Shown here: positions 1 to 7,114 of the stretch, in pieces | Numbering within the stretch: the stretch's first letter is position 1 | How the letters are laid out: the number at the start of each line of letters is the position of its first letter | Assembly (NCBI GenBank): GCA_039930945.1 | Contig: JBDTSW010000025.1 | Span: 1 to 22,249 of the forward strand | Direction: 5' to 3' | From: JBDTSW01 sp039930945 | GTDB taxonomy: Bacteria > Actinomycetota > Thermoleophilia > Solirubrobacterales > 70-9 | Length of the DNA: 22,249 nucleotides | The notes under the pieces: model-generated | The model's input: only the letters and a program-made list of their open reading frames with translations | What the model was told of the DNA's origin: nothing | Databases searched by the model: none | Made by a program: the position numbers and the translations under genes

Positions 1-445
1 TCGGCGTGATCGCTTGGCGGGCGACTATGGCCGAGGGCCTAGCGAGATAGGTTCTTAGCGCCGCCCTCTGCCCGTTTTCGGGCGCCGCGACCCGCAGCGA
101 GACGCTGCGAGTGCCGGTGACGCGACCCACCGGCACCAGGAAGCAGCGGTCAAGCTGTTCGCAATAAGCGCCGATCGCGTCGACCTCCTCGGCCGTATAG
201 GGAGTGCGGATCTGCTTCCCGGCGCTCGTGTGGCGAGAGCTCATGAGGTTGACCTGGACGACGTCGCTTCGCAGCGGTGCCCACTTGCATTGGACTCGAA
301 TCAGCCGGGAACCGAGGTCGAAGATCAGGTCGTAGCGCGTGTGTTCCGCGAGTGGCTTTGACACGGCGATGCCCAGCTTCGTGGCGGCCGCCGCGATCGC
401 GAGCTCGGCGACGTTGCCCTTGTGGTTGGGGTCGGCCGACGTCAT
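1..445 (-). CDS. PD-(D/E)XK endonuclease, group-I-intron-associated type (partial, runs off left edge)
   Basis: The minus-strand frame is open from an ATG at 445 to the window edge (148 codons, no stop), so the C-terminus is missing. The N-terminal ~100 residues fit the small PD-(D/E)XK nuclease family related to the cyanobacterial homing enzyme I-Ssp6803I. A KGNVAE segment near residue 9 supplies the helix-1 Glu, RYDLIFD near residues 37-43 supplies the metal-binding Asp, and VQCKWA near residues 50-55 supplies the QxK-type catalytic strand. The later stretch TPYTAEEVDAIGAYC is also typical of the family. The expected activity is Mg-dependent double-strand DNA cleavage; the target is unknown. 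No intron is visible around it, so it looks free-standing. The nearest Shine-Dalgarno-like GGAGG lies about 15 nt upstream of the ATG, which is rather far. It follows the DivIVA-like gene on the same strand after a 70-nt gap. The family assignment is from motif recognition; the in vivo role is unknown. Confidence 0.8.
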   Translation of the reverse strand, partial: MTSADPNHKGNVAELAIAAAATKLGIAVSKPLAEHTRYDLIFDLGSRLIRVQCKWAPLRSDVVQVNLMSSRHTSAGKQIRTPYTAEEVDAIGAYCEQLDRCFLVPVGRVTGTRSVSLRVAAPENGQRAALRTYLARPSAIVARQAITP

Positions 446-483
446 GCAGGGACGTTCGCACCTCCCCGCTCACAGAACAAGCC

Positions 484-496
484 CCGGCCGTGCCGG
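484..496 (-). terminator. Short GC hairpin after the DivIVA-like gene (weak terminator candidate)
   Basis: CCGGC and GCCGG form a perfect 5-bp stem with a 3-nt loop in the 70-nt gap between the DivIVA-like gene and the endonuclease. In the minus-strand transcript it is followed by GGGGCTTGTTCT, which has only scattered U residues. It could be a weak terminator or attenuator at the end of the long operon. The stem is short, so this is tentative. Confidence 0.25.
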
Positions 497-515
497 AAAT
501 GTCCCTAGTGCCGAA

Positions 516-1307
516 CTACTCGCCGACGTCGAGGATGACGCGGTCCGCGCGCAGGTCGCGGACGCGAAACACGAGGTCGCACCGCTGCTCGAGCTCGTGC
601 AGCAGCTCGACCGGCTCGGTCAGCGCCATCTCCAGCGTGGCGCGGCCCTCGGAGAAGCGCTTGACGGAGATCTCGGAGGTGGCCGCGATCGACTTCGCGG
701 CGTCCTCGAACCCGACCAGCTGGGAGAAGTCCGCCAGCGGGCCGATCTCGACCTCGATCAGGCCGTTGAAGAGGTCGGCGGGGTCGCGCACGGCGTGCCC
801 GTTGGTGGAGACGGGAGCGACCTCCTCCTCGTCGTCCTGCTCGCCGCCGATTCGCGAGATCGCCTCCGACAGGCCCTCGAGCAGCCGCTCGCGCATGCCG
901 CTCGGGCGCTTGCTGAGCTCGGCGATTCGCTCGCTCAGCTCGGCGGCGTCGTGGAGGGCGCGCAGCCGGATCCGCGTCGCCTGGCCGCGCGCGGTCCGCC
1001 TGACCTCCTCCAGCTCGTTGATCAGGGCGGTCAAGGTCGCCAGATGGCCGTCTGTCTCGTCGCCGCGGCGGACCAGCTCGGCGCCGAGCCGGCGAAGCTC
1101 GCCCTCGCGCTCGACCACCCGCTCGCTGAGGTTGGCCGCGACCCGCTCGAGGTCGTCGATCCGGCGCTCACGACCGACGAGCTCAATCCCTCGAGCCTCG
1201 ATCTCGGCGTCCTGCAGCTGCAGGCGTTCCTCGGCTTCGGCGAACGCTTGATCGACGTCACGGCGTCTGTAGCCGAGCAGGGACCTGTTGAAGCGTTGCC
1301 GGGAGAT
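516..1307 (-). CDS. DivIVA-like coiled-coil protein with C-terminal alpha/beta domain; non-canonical start
   Basis: The N-terminal segment RSLLGYRRRDVDQAF matches the DivIVA/GpsB signature (a Gly-Tyr turn followed by an xxVDxF helix). It is followed by a long Glu/Arg/Leu-rich coiled coil to about residue 165 and an acidic linker. The last ~85 residues look like a beta-alpha-beta-beta-alpha-beta unit, with strands near IEVEIGPL, SVKRF, ATLEMAL and the final VILDV. DivIVA proteins are membrane-curvature or pole scaffolds for wall growth, which suits an operon that also carries mreBCD; the exact role here is unknown. The frame is open only back to a TAG at 1317-1319, and between that stop and the GTG at 1118 there is no in-frame ATG, GTG or TTG. 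Starting at 1118 would delete the DivIVA motif. The start drawn is the ATC at 1307, which keeps the whole motif; CTG at 1280 is the alternative. It follows rsfS by about 70 nt. Product class is fairly sure, the start is not. Confidence 0.7.
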   Translation of the reverse strand: MSRQRFNRSLLGYRRRDVDQAFAEAEERLQLQDAEIEARGIELVGRERRIDDLERVAANLSERVVEREGELRRLGAELVRRGDETDGHLATLTALINELEEVRRTARGQATRIRLRALHDAAELSERIAELSKRPSGMRERLLEGLSEAISRIGGEQDDEEEVAPVSTNGHAVRDPADLFNGLIEVEIGPLADFSQLVGFEDAAKSIAATSEISVKRFSEGRATLEMALTEPVELLHELEQRCDLVFRVRDLRADRVILDVGE

Positions 1308-1377
1308 AGGAGAAAGCTAGGCGCGAAGCCGGACGGACCCGGACGCCAGGCGCGACGACACCGCGAGCGCCGCCCGC

Positions 1378-1782
1378 CTAGAGCTGCAGCCGGGGCGCCT
1401 CGCCCCAGAGCACCTCGAGCCGGTAGCGGTCGCGCAGCGCGGGGACGAACACGTGCAGAACGCAGTCGAGGTAGTCCATCAACACCCAGCGTGCCTCGGT
1501 CTCGCCCTCCACCGTCGCCGGCAGGCGCCCGTGCTCGTGCTTCAGCCGCTGGTAGACCTCGTCGTGGATTCCCTTCGCCTGGCGCTCGTTGCGGGCGGTG
1601 CAGATCAGCAGGAAGTCGGTGTAGCCGACCAGCTCGCGGACGTCGAGCGCGACCAGGTCCTCTCCCAGCTTGTCGTCGGCGATGCTCGCCAGCAGCCGCG
1701 CCAGCTCCTCCGACGACGGCCTCGCCGCGGATGTCGTCGGGGCCACGGCCTCCCCGCGCAGGTTGTCGGCCGGCGCGCTCAT
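1378..1782 (-). CDS. rsfS: Ribosome silencing factor RsfS
   Basis: This 134-residue protein has an N-terminal leader of about 25 residues and then the full RsfS/Iojap domain. Recognisable segments are DVRELVGYTDFLLICTARN, RQAKGIHDEV and a WVLMDYLDCVLHVF core strand. RsfS binds ribosomal protein L14 on the 50S subunit and blocks joining of the 30S subunit, so it lowers translation when nutrients are scarce. The ATG overlaps the nadD stop as ATGA, implying translational coupling. The nadD-rsfS pair is a very common bacterial arrangement and supports both calls. The length is within the family range. Confidence 0.95.
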   Translation of the reverse strand: MSAPADNLRGEAVAPTTSAARPSSEELARLLASIADDKLGEDLVALDVRELVGYTDFLLICTARNERQAKGIHDEVYQRLKHEHGRLPATVEGETEARWVLMDYLDCVLHVFVPALRDRYRLEVLWGEAPRLQL

Positions 1783-2381
1783 CCGCGGTACAGCCCCGCG
1801 GCCTCGATCAGCTCGAGGACTCCGTCCGGCACCAGATAGCGGGCCGGCCGGCCCTGAGCCAGGCGGCGGCGGATCTGGGTCGAGGAGACCTCCAGCCCGG
1901 GCATCTTCACGACCTCGGCCCCTCGCCTGGAGCCGAGGCGCTCGAGCGCGGCCTCGACGTCATCGAGGTCCGTCCCCGCCCGGGCGGCGATCCCGACCCG
2001 CGCCCGCTCGAGCACCCGGCGCGGCTGGTGCCACTCCTCGAGATGAGCGGCGACGTCTGCTCCCATCAGCAGCACGATCTCCTGCTCGGAGCCCGCCAGC
2101 GCCTCGAGCGTGTGCACGGTGTACGAGGGCCGCTCGCTGCCCGTCGCAGCCTCGATCTCGATCCGGTCGACGTGGAGCAGGTGGTTCTCCGCGGCGGCGA
2201 TCTCGAGCATCTCCAGCCGGGTGGTCATGCCCGGATCGTCGGCGATCTGCTTGTGCGGCGCGCGCCCGGTCGGGACCAGGTGCACCCGCTTTAGGCCGAG
2301 CTGCGCCGCCGCCTCCTGCGCGAACACCAGGTGCCCGATGTGGGGAGGGTTGAAGGCTCCGCCGAGAACGCCGATCGCCAC
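1779..2381 (-). CDS. nadD: Nicotinate-nucleotide adenylyltransferase
   Basis: NadD transfers AMP from ATP to nicotinate mononucleotide, giving deamido-NAD in the NAD biosynthesis pathway. The 200-residue protein begins with the nucleotidyltransferase signature GGAFNPPHIGH (residues 7-17), containing the HxGH motif. It ends with the ISSTxIR-type motif SSTQIRRR (residues 166-173) that contacts the ATP phosphates. The substrate-binding region LVPTGRAPHK (35-44) is also present. The start is GTG at 2381, placed only 14 nt downstream of the proA stop. The stop overlaps the rsfS start. The length is typical for the family. Confidence 0.96.
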   Translation of the reverse strand: MAIGVLGGAFNPPHIGHLVFAQEAAAQLGLKRVHLVPTGRAPHKQIADDPGMTTRLEMLEIAAAENHLLHVDRIEIEAATGSERPSYTVHTLEALAGSEQEIVLLMGADVAAHLEEWHQPRRVLERARVGIAARAGTDLDDVEAALERLGSRRGAEVVKMPGLEVSSTQIRRRLAQGRPARYLVPDGVLELIEAAGLYRG

Positions 2382-2395
2382 TGGATGGCTGACCT

Positions 2396-3655
2396 CTACC
2401 GGACCTGGCCGTCGCCACGGAGCACGTACTTCGTGGTCGTCAGCTCGCGCAGGCCGATCGGCCCGCGCGCGTGCAGCTTCTGCGTGGAGTTGCCGATCTC
2501 GGCGCCCATCCCGAACTCGAAGCCGTCGGTAAAGCGGGTGGAAGCGTTGACATAGACGGCGGCGGCATCGACGCCGTCGGTGAACGCCTCGGCGGCTGCG
2601 GTGGTCGAGGTGATCACGGCCTCGGAGTGGCCGGTGCCGTGGCGGTTGACGTGGTCGACGGCGTCGTCGAGCGAGTCGACCACCCCGACGACCATCTTCA
2701 GGTCGAGGTACTCGGTGTCCCAGTCCTCGTCACCGGCCTCAGCGACCGCGACGTCTCCGGCGAGGGCCCGGGCCCGCTCGTCGCCGACCAGCTCCACCCC
2801 GGCGGCGGCGAGGTCGGCGAGGGCGCCGGGCAGGAAGGCCGAGGCGACGGCCTCGTTGACCAGCAGGGTCTCGGCCGCGTTGCACACCCCGGGGCGGTCC
2901 ACCTTGGCGTTGTAGGCGACACTGCGGGCCATCTCGAGGTCCGCGTCGGAGTGCACGTAGACGTGGCAGTTGCCCGCCGCCGCGTACATCACCGGCACCG
3001 TCGCCACGGCCTTGAGCGCCTGCTTCAGCCCCTCCCCGCCGCGCGGAATCATCAGGTCGACGACCCCGTCCTGCGTGGCCAGCAGGCTCAGCTCCTCGCG
3101 CCCGCCGTCGAGCAGCTGGGCGGCCTGCTCGGGAAGCCCGGCCGCGACCAGACCCTCGCGCGCCAGCGCCACCAGGGCGCCGTTGGACCGGGCCGCGTAG
3201 CTCGAGCCCCGGAGCACGATCGCGTTGCCGGACTTGATGCACAGCGCGGCGCAGTCGACGGTCACGTTCGGCCGGGCCTCATAGACCACGGCGACCACGC
3301 CGAGAGGGACCCGGCGCTTGGTCAGCTCCAGCCCGCTGGCCAGGGTTCGTTGTTCGACGATCTCGCCGACGGGGTCCTCCAGCGCCGCGATCGCCCGGAC
3401 GCCGTCGGCCATCGCCGCGATTCGCTCGCTCGTCAGCGTCAGCCGGTCAACAAGGGCCGAGCTGAGCCCGGAGGCGCGCTCGTCGGCGAGATCGGCCCGG
3501 TTCGCCTCGAGCACGCCGGTCGCCCGCTCCTCCAGCAGCTCGGCGATCCGCACCAGGGCGGCATCCTTGGTGGGAGTGTCGGCGCGCGCCAGCTCGACCG
3601 CCGCGCGCTCGGCGGCGGCACAGGCCTCTGCGACGGTGCGGGTGGCCGTTGCCAT
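2396..3655 (-). CDS. proA: Glutamate-5-semialdehyde dehydrogenase (gamma-glutamyl phosphate reductase)
   Basis: ProA carries out the second step of proline synthesis, the NADPH-dependent reduction of gamma-glutamyl phosphate to glutamate-5-semialdehyde. The 419-residue protein shows the aldehyde-dehydrogenase fold of the family: VVAVVYEARPNVT in the Rossmann region (about 120-132), IVLRGSSYAARSN around residue 150, and the catalytic cysteine in RPGVCNAAETLLV (Cys258). The C-terminal segment VNASTRFTDGFEFGMGAEIG is a strongly conserved family block. The start ATG at 3655 follows the proB stop by 39 nt. It sits directly after proB, so both enzymes of the unstable gamma-glutamyl phosphate channel are co-transcribed. 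Confidence 0.97.
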   Translation of the reverse strand: MATATRTVAEACAAAERAAVELARADTPTKDAALVRIAELLEERATGVLEANRADLADERASGLSSALVDRLTLTSERIAAMADGVRAIAALEDPVGEIVEQRTLASGLELTKRRVPLGVVAVVYEARPNVTVDCAALCIKSGNAIVLRGSSYAARSNGALVALAREGLVAAGLPEQAAQLLDGGREELSLLATQDGVVDLMIPRGGEGLKQALKAVATVPVMYAAAGNCHVYVHSDADLEMARSVAYNAKVDRPGVCNAAETLLVNEAVASAFLPGALADLAAAGVELVGDERARALAGDVAVAEAGDEDWDTEYLDLKMVVGVVDSLDDAVDHVNRHGTGHSEAVITSTTAAAEAFTDGVDAAAVYVNASTRFTDGFEFGMGAEIGNSTQKLHARGPIGLRELTTTKYVLRGDGQVR

Positions 3656-3694
3656 GCTCAGCCGAAGGGTACCCGCGTGCCGACGCGAGATCGC

Positions 3695-4783
3695 TCAGGT
3701 GAGCACGAAGTGGTCACGGTGGATCGCCTCCTCCGAGGCATTGGGCATCTGCTCCAGAACCCGGTCGGAGCGCAGGCCCTTGATCCGGCCCAGCTCGGCC
3801 GCCGAGTAGTTCGAGATCCCCTTGCCGACGATCTGGCCATCGCAGTCGACCTCGACCGCGTCGCCGGCGACGAACTCGCCGTGGACGGCCGTGATTCCCA
3901 CCGGCAACAGGCTCGAGCCCTGTTCGCGGAGGACGCGCGCCGCCCCGGGGTCGACGACGAGCCGCCCGCGGCTGGGCTTGGCGTAGCGCAGCCAGAGCTT
4001 GAACGACGGGGTGCGCTCGGGGTGCGGGGTGAAGCTGGTTCCGACGCGCTCGCCCGCGGCCACCGCGGCCAGCGTCCCCGGCGCGGTGCCGTCGCAGATC
4101 ACGACCGGGATGCCGGCGGCGCTGGCCATCTCGGCGGCCGCCACCTTGCTGCTCATGCCCCCGGACCCGAAGGCGGAGGTCCGCTGCCCGATCTCATACG
4201 AGCCGAGGACGGCGAAGTCGTCAACCTCGGCGACCAGCTCGGCCTCGGGGTCGAGCGCGGGATCGGCGGTGTGCAACCCGGCGGTGTCGGTCAGCAACAC
4301 CAGCAGGCGGGCGCCGAGCAGGATCGCGACCTGCGCCGAGAGGAAGTCGTTGTCGCCGAAGGTGATCTCGTCCGTGGCCGTGGTGTCGTTCTCGTTGACG
4401 ACGGGCACGGCGCGCCACTCCATCAGCCGCCGCAGCGTCTGGCGGGCGTTGAGGTAGTGCATCCGCGCCGAGATGTCGAACGAGGTGAGCAGCACCTGGG
4501 CGGCGTGCACGCCGCCCGCCGCAAGCCGCTCCTCGTAGGCGCGAAACAGGGTTCCCTGGCCGACGGCCGAGGCCGCCTGGAGCTCGTCGATTGCCTGCGG
4601 CCGCTGCCTCAGCTCCATCAGGCGCATGCCGCAGGCGACCGCGCCCGAGGTCACCAGCGCCACGTTCTCGCCCGCCGAATGCAGCCCCGCCACCTGCTCG
4701 CAGACAGAGTCGAGCACGGCCGCGCGCACCTCGCCGGCGTCGTCGGCGACGATCGAGGAGCCGAGCTTTGCGACCACGGTCAT
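3695..4783 (-). CDS. proB: Glutamate 5-kinase with C-terminal PUA domain
   Basis: ProB phosphorylates glutamate to gamma-glutamyl phosphate and is the usual proline-feedback-controlled step. The start chosen is the ATG at 4783, giving MTVVAKLGSSIV with the amino-acid-kinase phosphate loop at the very N-terminus. The open frame extends 22 codons further upstream, but that extension would overlap the end of obgE and is not conserved-looking. Other marks are VVNENDTTATDE (substrate region), LLVLLTDTAGL and the glycine-rich FGSGGMSSK. The last ~75 residues (from PSRGRLVVDPGA) are a PUA domain, as in the E. coli-type enzyme. The product is 362 residues, the normal length. A TACACT hexamer lies 9 nt before the ATG and could be an internal leaderless promoter, though this is weak. 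Confidence 0.96.
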   Translation of the reverse strand: MTVVAKLGSSIVADDAGEVRAAVLDSVCEQVAGLHSAGENVALVTSGAVACGMRLMELRQRPQAIDELQAASAVGQGTLFRAYEERLAAGGVHAAQVLLTSFDISARMHYLNARQTLRRLMEWRAVPVVNENDTTATDEITFGDNDFLSAQVAILLGARLLVLLTDTAGLHTADPALDPEAELVAEVDDFAVLGSYEIGQRTSAFGSGGMSSKVAAAEMASAAGIPVVICDGTAPGTLAAVAAGERVGTSFTPHPERTPSFKLWLRYAKPSRGRLVVDPGAARVLREQGSSLLPVGITAVHGEFVAGDAVEVDCDGQIVGKGISNYSAAELGRIKGLRSDRVLEQMPNASEEAIHRDHFVLT

Positions 4784-4832
4784 CGGGCGGTGAGTGTAGG
4801 AAGCGGCCCCGTGCCGGCGCGGTGATCTTCCC

Positions 4833-6143
4833 TCAGCCGCCGGGATCAAGCTCGAAGACCTCGTCGCCGACGCGCACCTCGTCGCCCGGCTCGAAGCCCG
4901 CCGAGCGAAGAGCCGCGATCACACCGATCTCGACCAGGCGCTGCTCGAGATAGGCGAGCGCCTCGTGGTTGGAGAGGTCGTGGCGCGCGACCAGCAGCTC
5001 GACGCCGCGTCCGCGCACGCGGTACCCGCCCTCGGGGTCACGCTCGATCGCGTAGCCCTGCTCGGCGGCAGGGCGGTAGGTGATGTGCTCGGCTTCGAAC
5101 TCGGCGCCGGCGGACTCGCCCGGGAAGGCGCGCGGCTCCGGCTCCGGCTCGCCGACGGCCGCCAGGATCGCCGAGCGCAACTCAGCCAGCCCGGCGCCCG
5201 TGGGCGCAGAGACGGCCAGCACCCCCAACACCGAGTCGCCGAGCCGGAGCCGCCACTCGGCGAGCGCGGCCTCGACCTGGTCGTCTCCGAGCAAGTCTCG
5301 CTTCGAGAGCGCCACCAGCTCCGGAAGCCGGTCCAGACCCGCCCCGTAGGAGGCGAGCTCCGAGCGGACGATCCCATAGGCGCGCTCCGGGGCGGGTGAG
5401 CCCTCGGGCGGCGCCAGCTCGACGACGTGGACGAGGGCGCGGCAGCGCTCGACGTGGGCGAGGAACTCATCGCCCAGCCCGGCGCCGTCCGCCGCCCCCT
5501 CGATCAGCCCGGGAACGTCCGCCAGGACCAGCTGGCGATCGTCGGCGTCGAGCGTGCCGAGCACCGGCTCGAGCGTGGTGAACGGGTAGTCGCCGACCTT
5601 CGGCGCCGCCCGCGTCATCCGTCCCAGCAACGAGGACTTGCCGGCGTTCGGCAGGCCCACCAGACCGGCGTCGGCCAGCAGTCGCAGCCGCAGCTCGATC
5701 CACCCCGACTGCCCCTGAAGGCCCTTCTCCGCGAAGCGCGGGGCCTGCCGGGTGGAGCTGGCGAAGCGCTTGTTGCCGTGACCGCCGCTGCCGCCGCGGG
5801 CGACCACGGCGCGCTGCCCGGGCTCGACCAGGTCGAAGCGCTCGCCGGCGAGGCCGTCCACCGTGGTCCCCGGCGGGACCGGGATCACCGTCGTCTCGCC
5901 GCGGGCGCCCTGGCGCTGCTTGCCCTGGCCGTGGCGGCCCCTCTGTGCACGGAAGTGTCGCGTGTGGCGAAGGGTGGCCAGATCCCGGCGTGAGGCATCG
6001 CAGACGACGACCACGTCACCGCCGCCGCCGCCGTCGCCGCCGTCGGGCCCGCCGCGGGGCACATGCGCCTCGCGGCGGAAGCTGACGACCCCGTTGCCGC
6101 CGCTGCCGCCCTCGACCCAAACCTTGGCGGTGTCGTGAAACAT
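4833..6143 (-). CDS. obgE: Obg family GTPase (ObgE/CgtA) with OCT domain
   Basis: Obg GTPases bind the 50S subunit late in assembly and link it to nutrient and (p)ppGpp status. The 436-residue protein has the glycine-rich Obg fold at residues 1-158 (for example GGSGGNGVVSFRREAHVPRG). The G domain follows: G1 GLPNAGKSS (163-171), G2 region YPFTTLEP (186-193), G3 DVPGLIEGA (209-217), G4 SKRD (280-283) and G5 VSAPTG (311-316). The C-terminal OCT domain spans about residues 350-434. G4 is normally NKxD; here the Asn is Ser, a point worth noting for guanine specificity. The position after rplU and rpmA is the classic rplU-rpmA-obgE order. It starts at ATG 6143, 90 nt after rpmA. Confidence 0.96.
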   Translation of the reverse strand: MFHDTAKVWVEGGSGGNGVVSFRREAHVPRGGPDGGDGGGGGDVVVVCDASRRDLATLRHTRHFRAQRGRHGQGKQRQGARGETTVIPVPPGTTVDGLAGERFDLVEPGQRAVVARGGSGGHGNKRFASSTRQAPRFAEKGLQGQSGWIELRLRLLADAGLVGLPNAGKSSLLGRMTRAAPKVGDYPFTTLEPVLGTLDADDRQLVLADVPGLIEGAADGAGLGDEFLAHVERCRALVHVVELAPPEGSPAPERAYGIVRSELASYGAGLDRLPELVALSKRDLLGDDQVEAALAEWRLRLGDSVLGVLAVSAPTGAGLAELRSAILAAVGEPEPEPRAFPGESAGAEFEAEHITYRPAAEQGYAIERDPEGGYRVRGRGVELLVARHDLSNHEALAYLEQRLVEIGVIAALRSAGFEPGDEVRVGDEVFELDPGG

Positions 6144-6233
6144 GGCCCAAGCTTGGCCGATGGCGGCCCCGCCCGGCTTCTCAGTCGCGCTTTCGCGCCT
6201 TGCGGACGTCGTCGACGGCGCCCAGGGGTCGGG

Positions 6234-6488
6234 CTACTCGGCGTCGGCGACCGAGATGACGCGGCCCCGGCGGGCCGGTCGGAACTCGACCACGCCCGCG
6301 CGGGTGGCGAAGATCGTGTGGTCGCGGCCGATGCCGGCGCCCTCGCCCGGGCGGAAACGGGTCCCGCGCTGGCGGACGATGATCTCGCCGCCGCCGACCT
6401 GTTGGCCGGCGAACACCTTGACACCGAGCATCTTCGGGTTCGAGTCGCGGCCGTTGCGGCTGGAGCCGAGGCCCTTCTTGTGCGCCAT
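6234..6488 (-). CDS. rpmA: 50S ribosomal protein L27
   Basis: L27 reaches the peptidyl-transferase centre of the 50S subunit through its flexible N-terminus. The 84-residue product begins MAHKKGLGSSRNGRDSNPK, the standard N-terminus, with no cleaved leader as found in Firmicutes. The core segment GGGEIIVRQRGTRFRPG and the closing FRPARRGRVISV strand are family-typical. A GGAGAG ribosome-binding site lies in the last codons of rplU, and the two genes are only 5 nt apart. No abnormal features. Confidence 0.98.
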   Translation of the reverse strand: MAHKKGLGSSRNGRDSNPKMLGVKVFAGQQVGGGEIIVRQRGTRFRPGEGAGIGRDHTIFATRAGVVEFRPARRGRVISVADAE

Positions 6489-6493
6489 CGGGT

Positions 6494-7114
6494 CTAGCTC
6501 TCCTTCTTCGTCGCGGGCTTGCGCACCGCGGGCTTCTTGGTGGCAGGCTTCTTCGTCGCGGGCTTGCGCGCCGCGGGCTTCTTGGTGGCAGGCTTCTTCG
6601 CCGCGGGCTTGCGCGCCGCGGGCTTCTTCGCCGCGGGCTTCTTGGCGGCGGGCTTCTTGGCGGCGGGCTTCTTGGCGGCGGGCTTGCGCGCCGCGGGCTT
6701 CGACTTGGCCGCCGGCCGTTTCGCCGCGGCAACCGGCTGCGGCTCGGCCTTGGGCTTGGCCTCCGCCTTCGCTGCGGGCTTGCGGGCCAGCAGCGTGATC
6801 TCGGTCACCTCGAGCCTGGTCAGCGCCTGGCGATGGCCGGCCCGCTTGCGATAGCCCTTCTTCGGCCGGTGCTTGAAGATCCTCACCTTCGGGCCGCGCA
6901 GGTGCTCGGCGACCACGGCCTCGACCTTGACCTTCTCCAGGTCGGGGCCCGAAGCGACGACGGCCTTGTCGCCGCTGAACATCAGCGGGCGCAGGCTGAC
7001 CTTGGCACCCTCGGCGTCGGAGAGGCGCTCGACCAGGATGGTCTTGCCCCTCTCGGCGCGGTACTGCTTGCCGCCGGTCTCAACTATCGCGTAGTTCTCG
7101 TTATCAGCCATCAT
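6494..7114 (-). CDS. rplU: 50S ribosomal protein L21 with long Lys/Ala/Pro-rich C-terminal tail
   Basis: Residues 1 to about 106 are a normal L21: ENYAIVETGGKQYRAERG at the N-terminus, FKHRPKKGYRKRAGHRQ (the RNA-binding block) and a closing strand LEVTEITLL. L21 is a primary 23S rRNA binder. About 100 further residues follow, built almost only from Lys, Ala, Pro and Arg in AAKKP-type pentads, resembling histone H1 tails. Bacterial L21 is usually about 100-105 residues, so the protein is doubled in size. Some actinobacterial ribosomal proteins carry shorter basic tails; the function here is unknown. Two ATGs in tandem (7114 and 7111) are possible starts, the first overlapping the rng stop as ATGA. 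The core assignment is certain. Confidence 0.97.
   Translation of the reverse strand: MMADNENYAIVETGGKQYRAERGKTILVERLSDAEGAKVSLRPLMFSGDKAVVASGPDLEKVKVEAVVAEHLRGPKVRIFKHRPKKGYRKRAGHRQALTRLEVTEITLLARKPAAKAEAKPKAEPQPVAAAKRPAAKSKPAARKPAAKKPAAKKPAAKKPAAKKPAARKPAAKKPATKKPAARKPATKKPATKKPAVRKPATKKES
6503..6730 (-). repeat. Tandem ~15-bp coding repeats encoding the L21 AAKKP-type tail
   Basis: Imperfect 15-bp units, such as GGCTTCTTGGCGGCG on the plus strand and close variants, repeat head to tail with occasional 5- to 10-codon higher-order periodicity. They encode pentads of the type AAKKP, AARKP, ATKKP and AVRKP. Substitutions are mostly K/R and A/T/V. The repeats keep frame throughout, which argues for selection on the protein. 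Such arrays can expand or contract by slippage between strains. Confidence 0.85.

Noticed and set aside
150..473. 107-codon minus-strand frame at the left end
   Set aside because: Frame-shifted reading of the endonuclease gene; the neighbouring frame has all PD-(D/E)XK motifs.
1118..1118. GTG at 1118 as start of the DivIVA-like gene
   Set aside because: It is the first standard start codon in frame, but it would remove the conserved DivIVA signature and half of the first coiled coil.
339..2294. 651-codon open frame on the plus strand
   Set aside because: It is antisense to the DivIVA-like gene, rsfS and nadD, which have clear family motifs; its product is low-complexity Arg/Ala/Leu/Gly. High-GC shadow.
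2471..4825. 784-codon open frame on the plus strand
   Set aside because: Exactly antisense to proA and proB, with no recognisable domain and a composition typical of GC-rich antisense frames.
6187..6198. GCGC-GAAA-GCGC mini-hairpin between rpmA and obgE
   Set aside because: Only 4 bp and no U-tract; expected often by chance in such GC-rich DNA, so not called as a terminator.
6503..6730. Regular repeats that could suggest a CRISPR array
   Set aside because: Units are 15 bp with no spacers, keep frame and encode the L21 tail.
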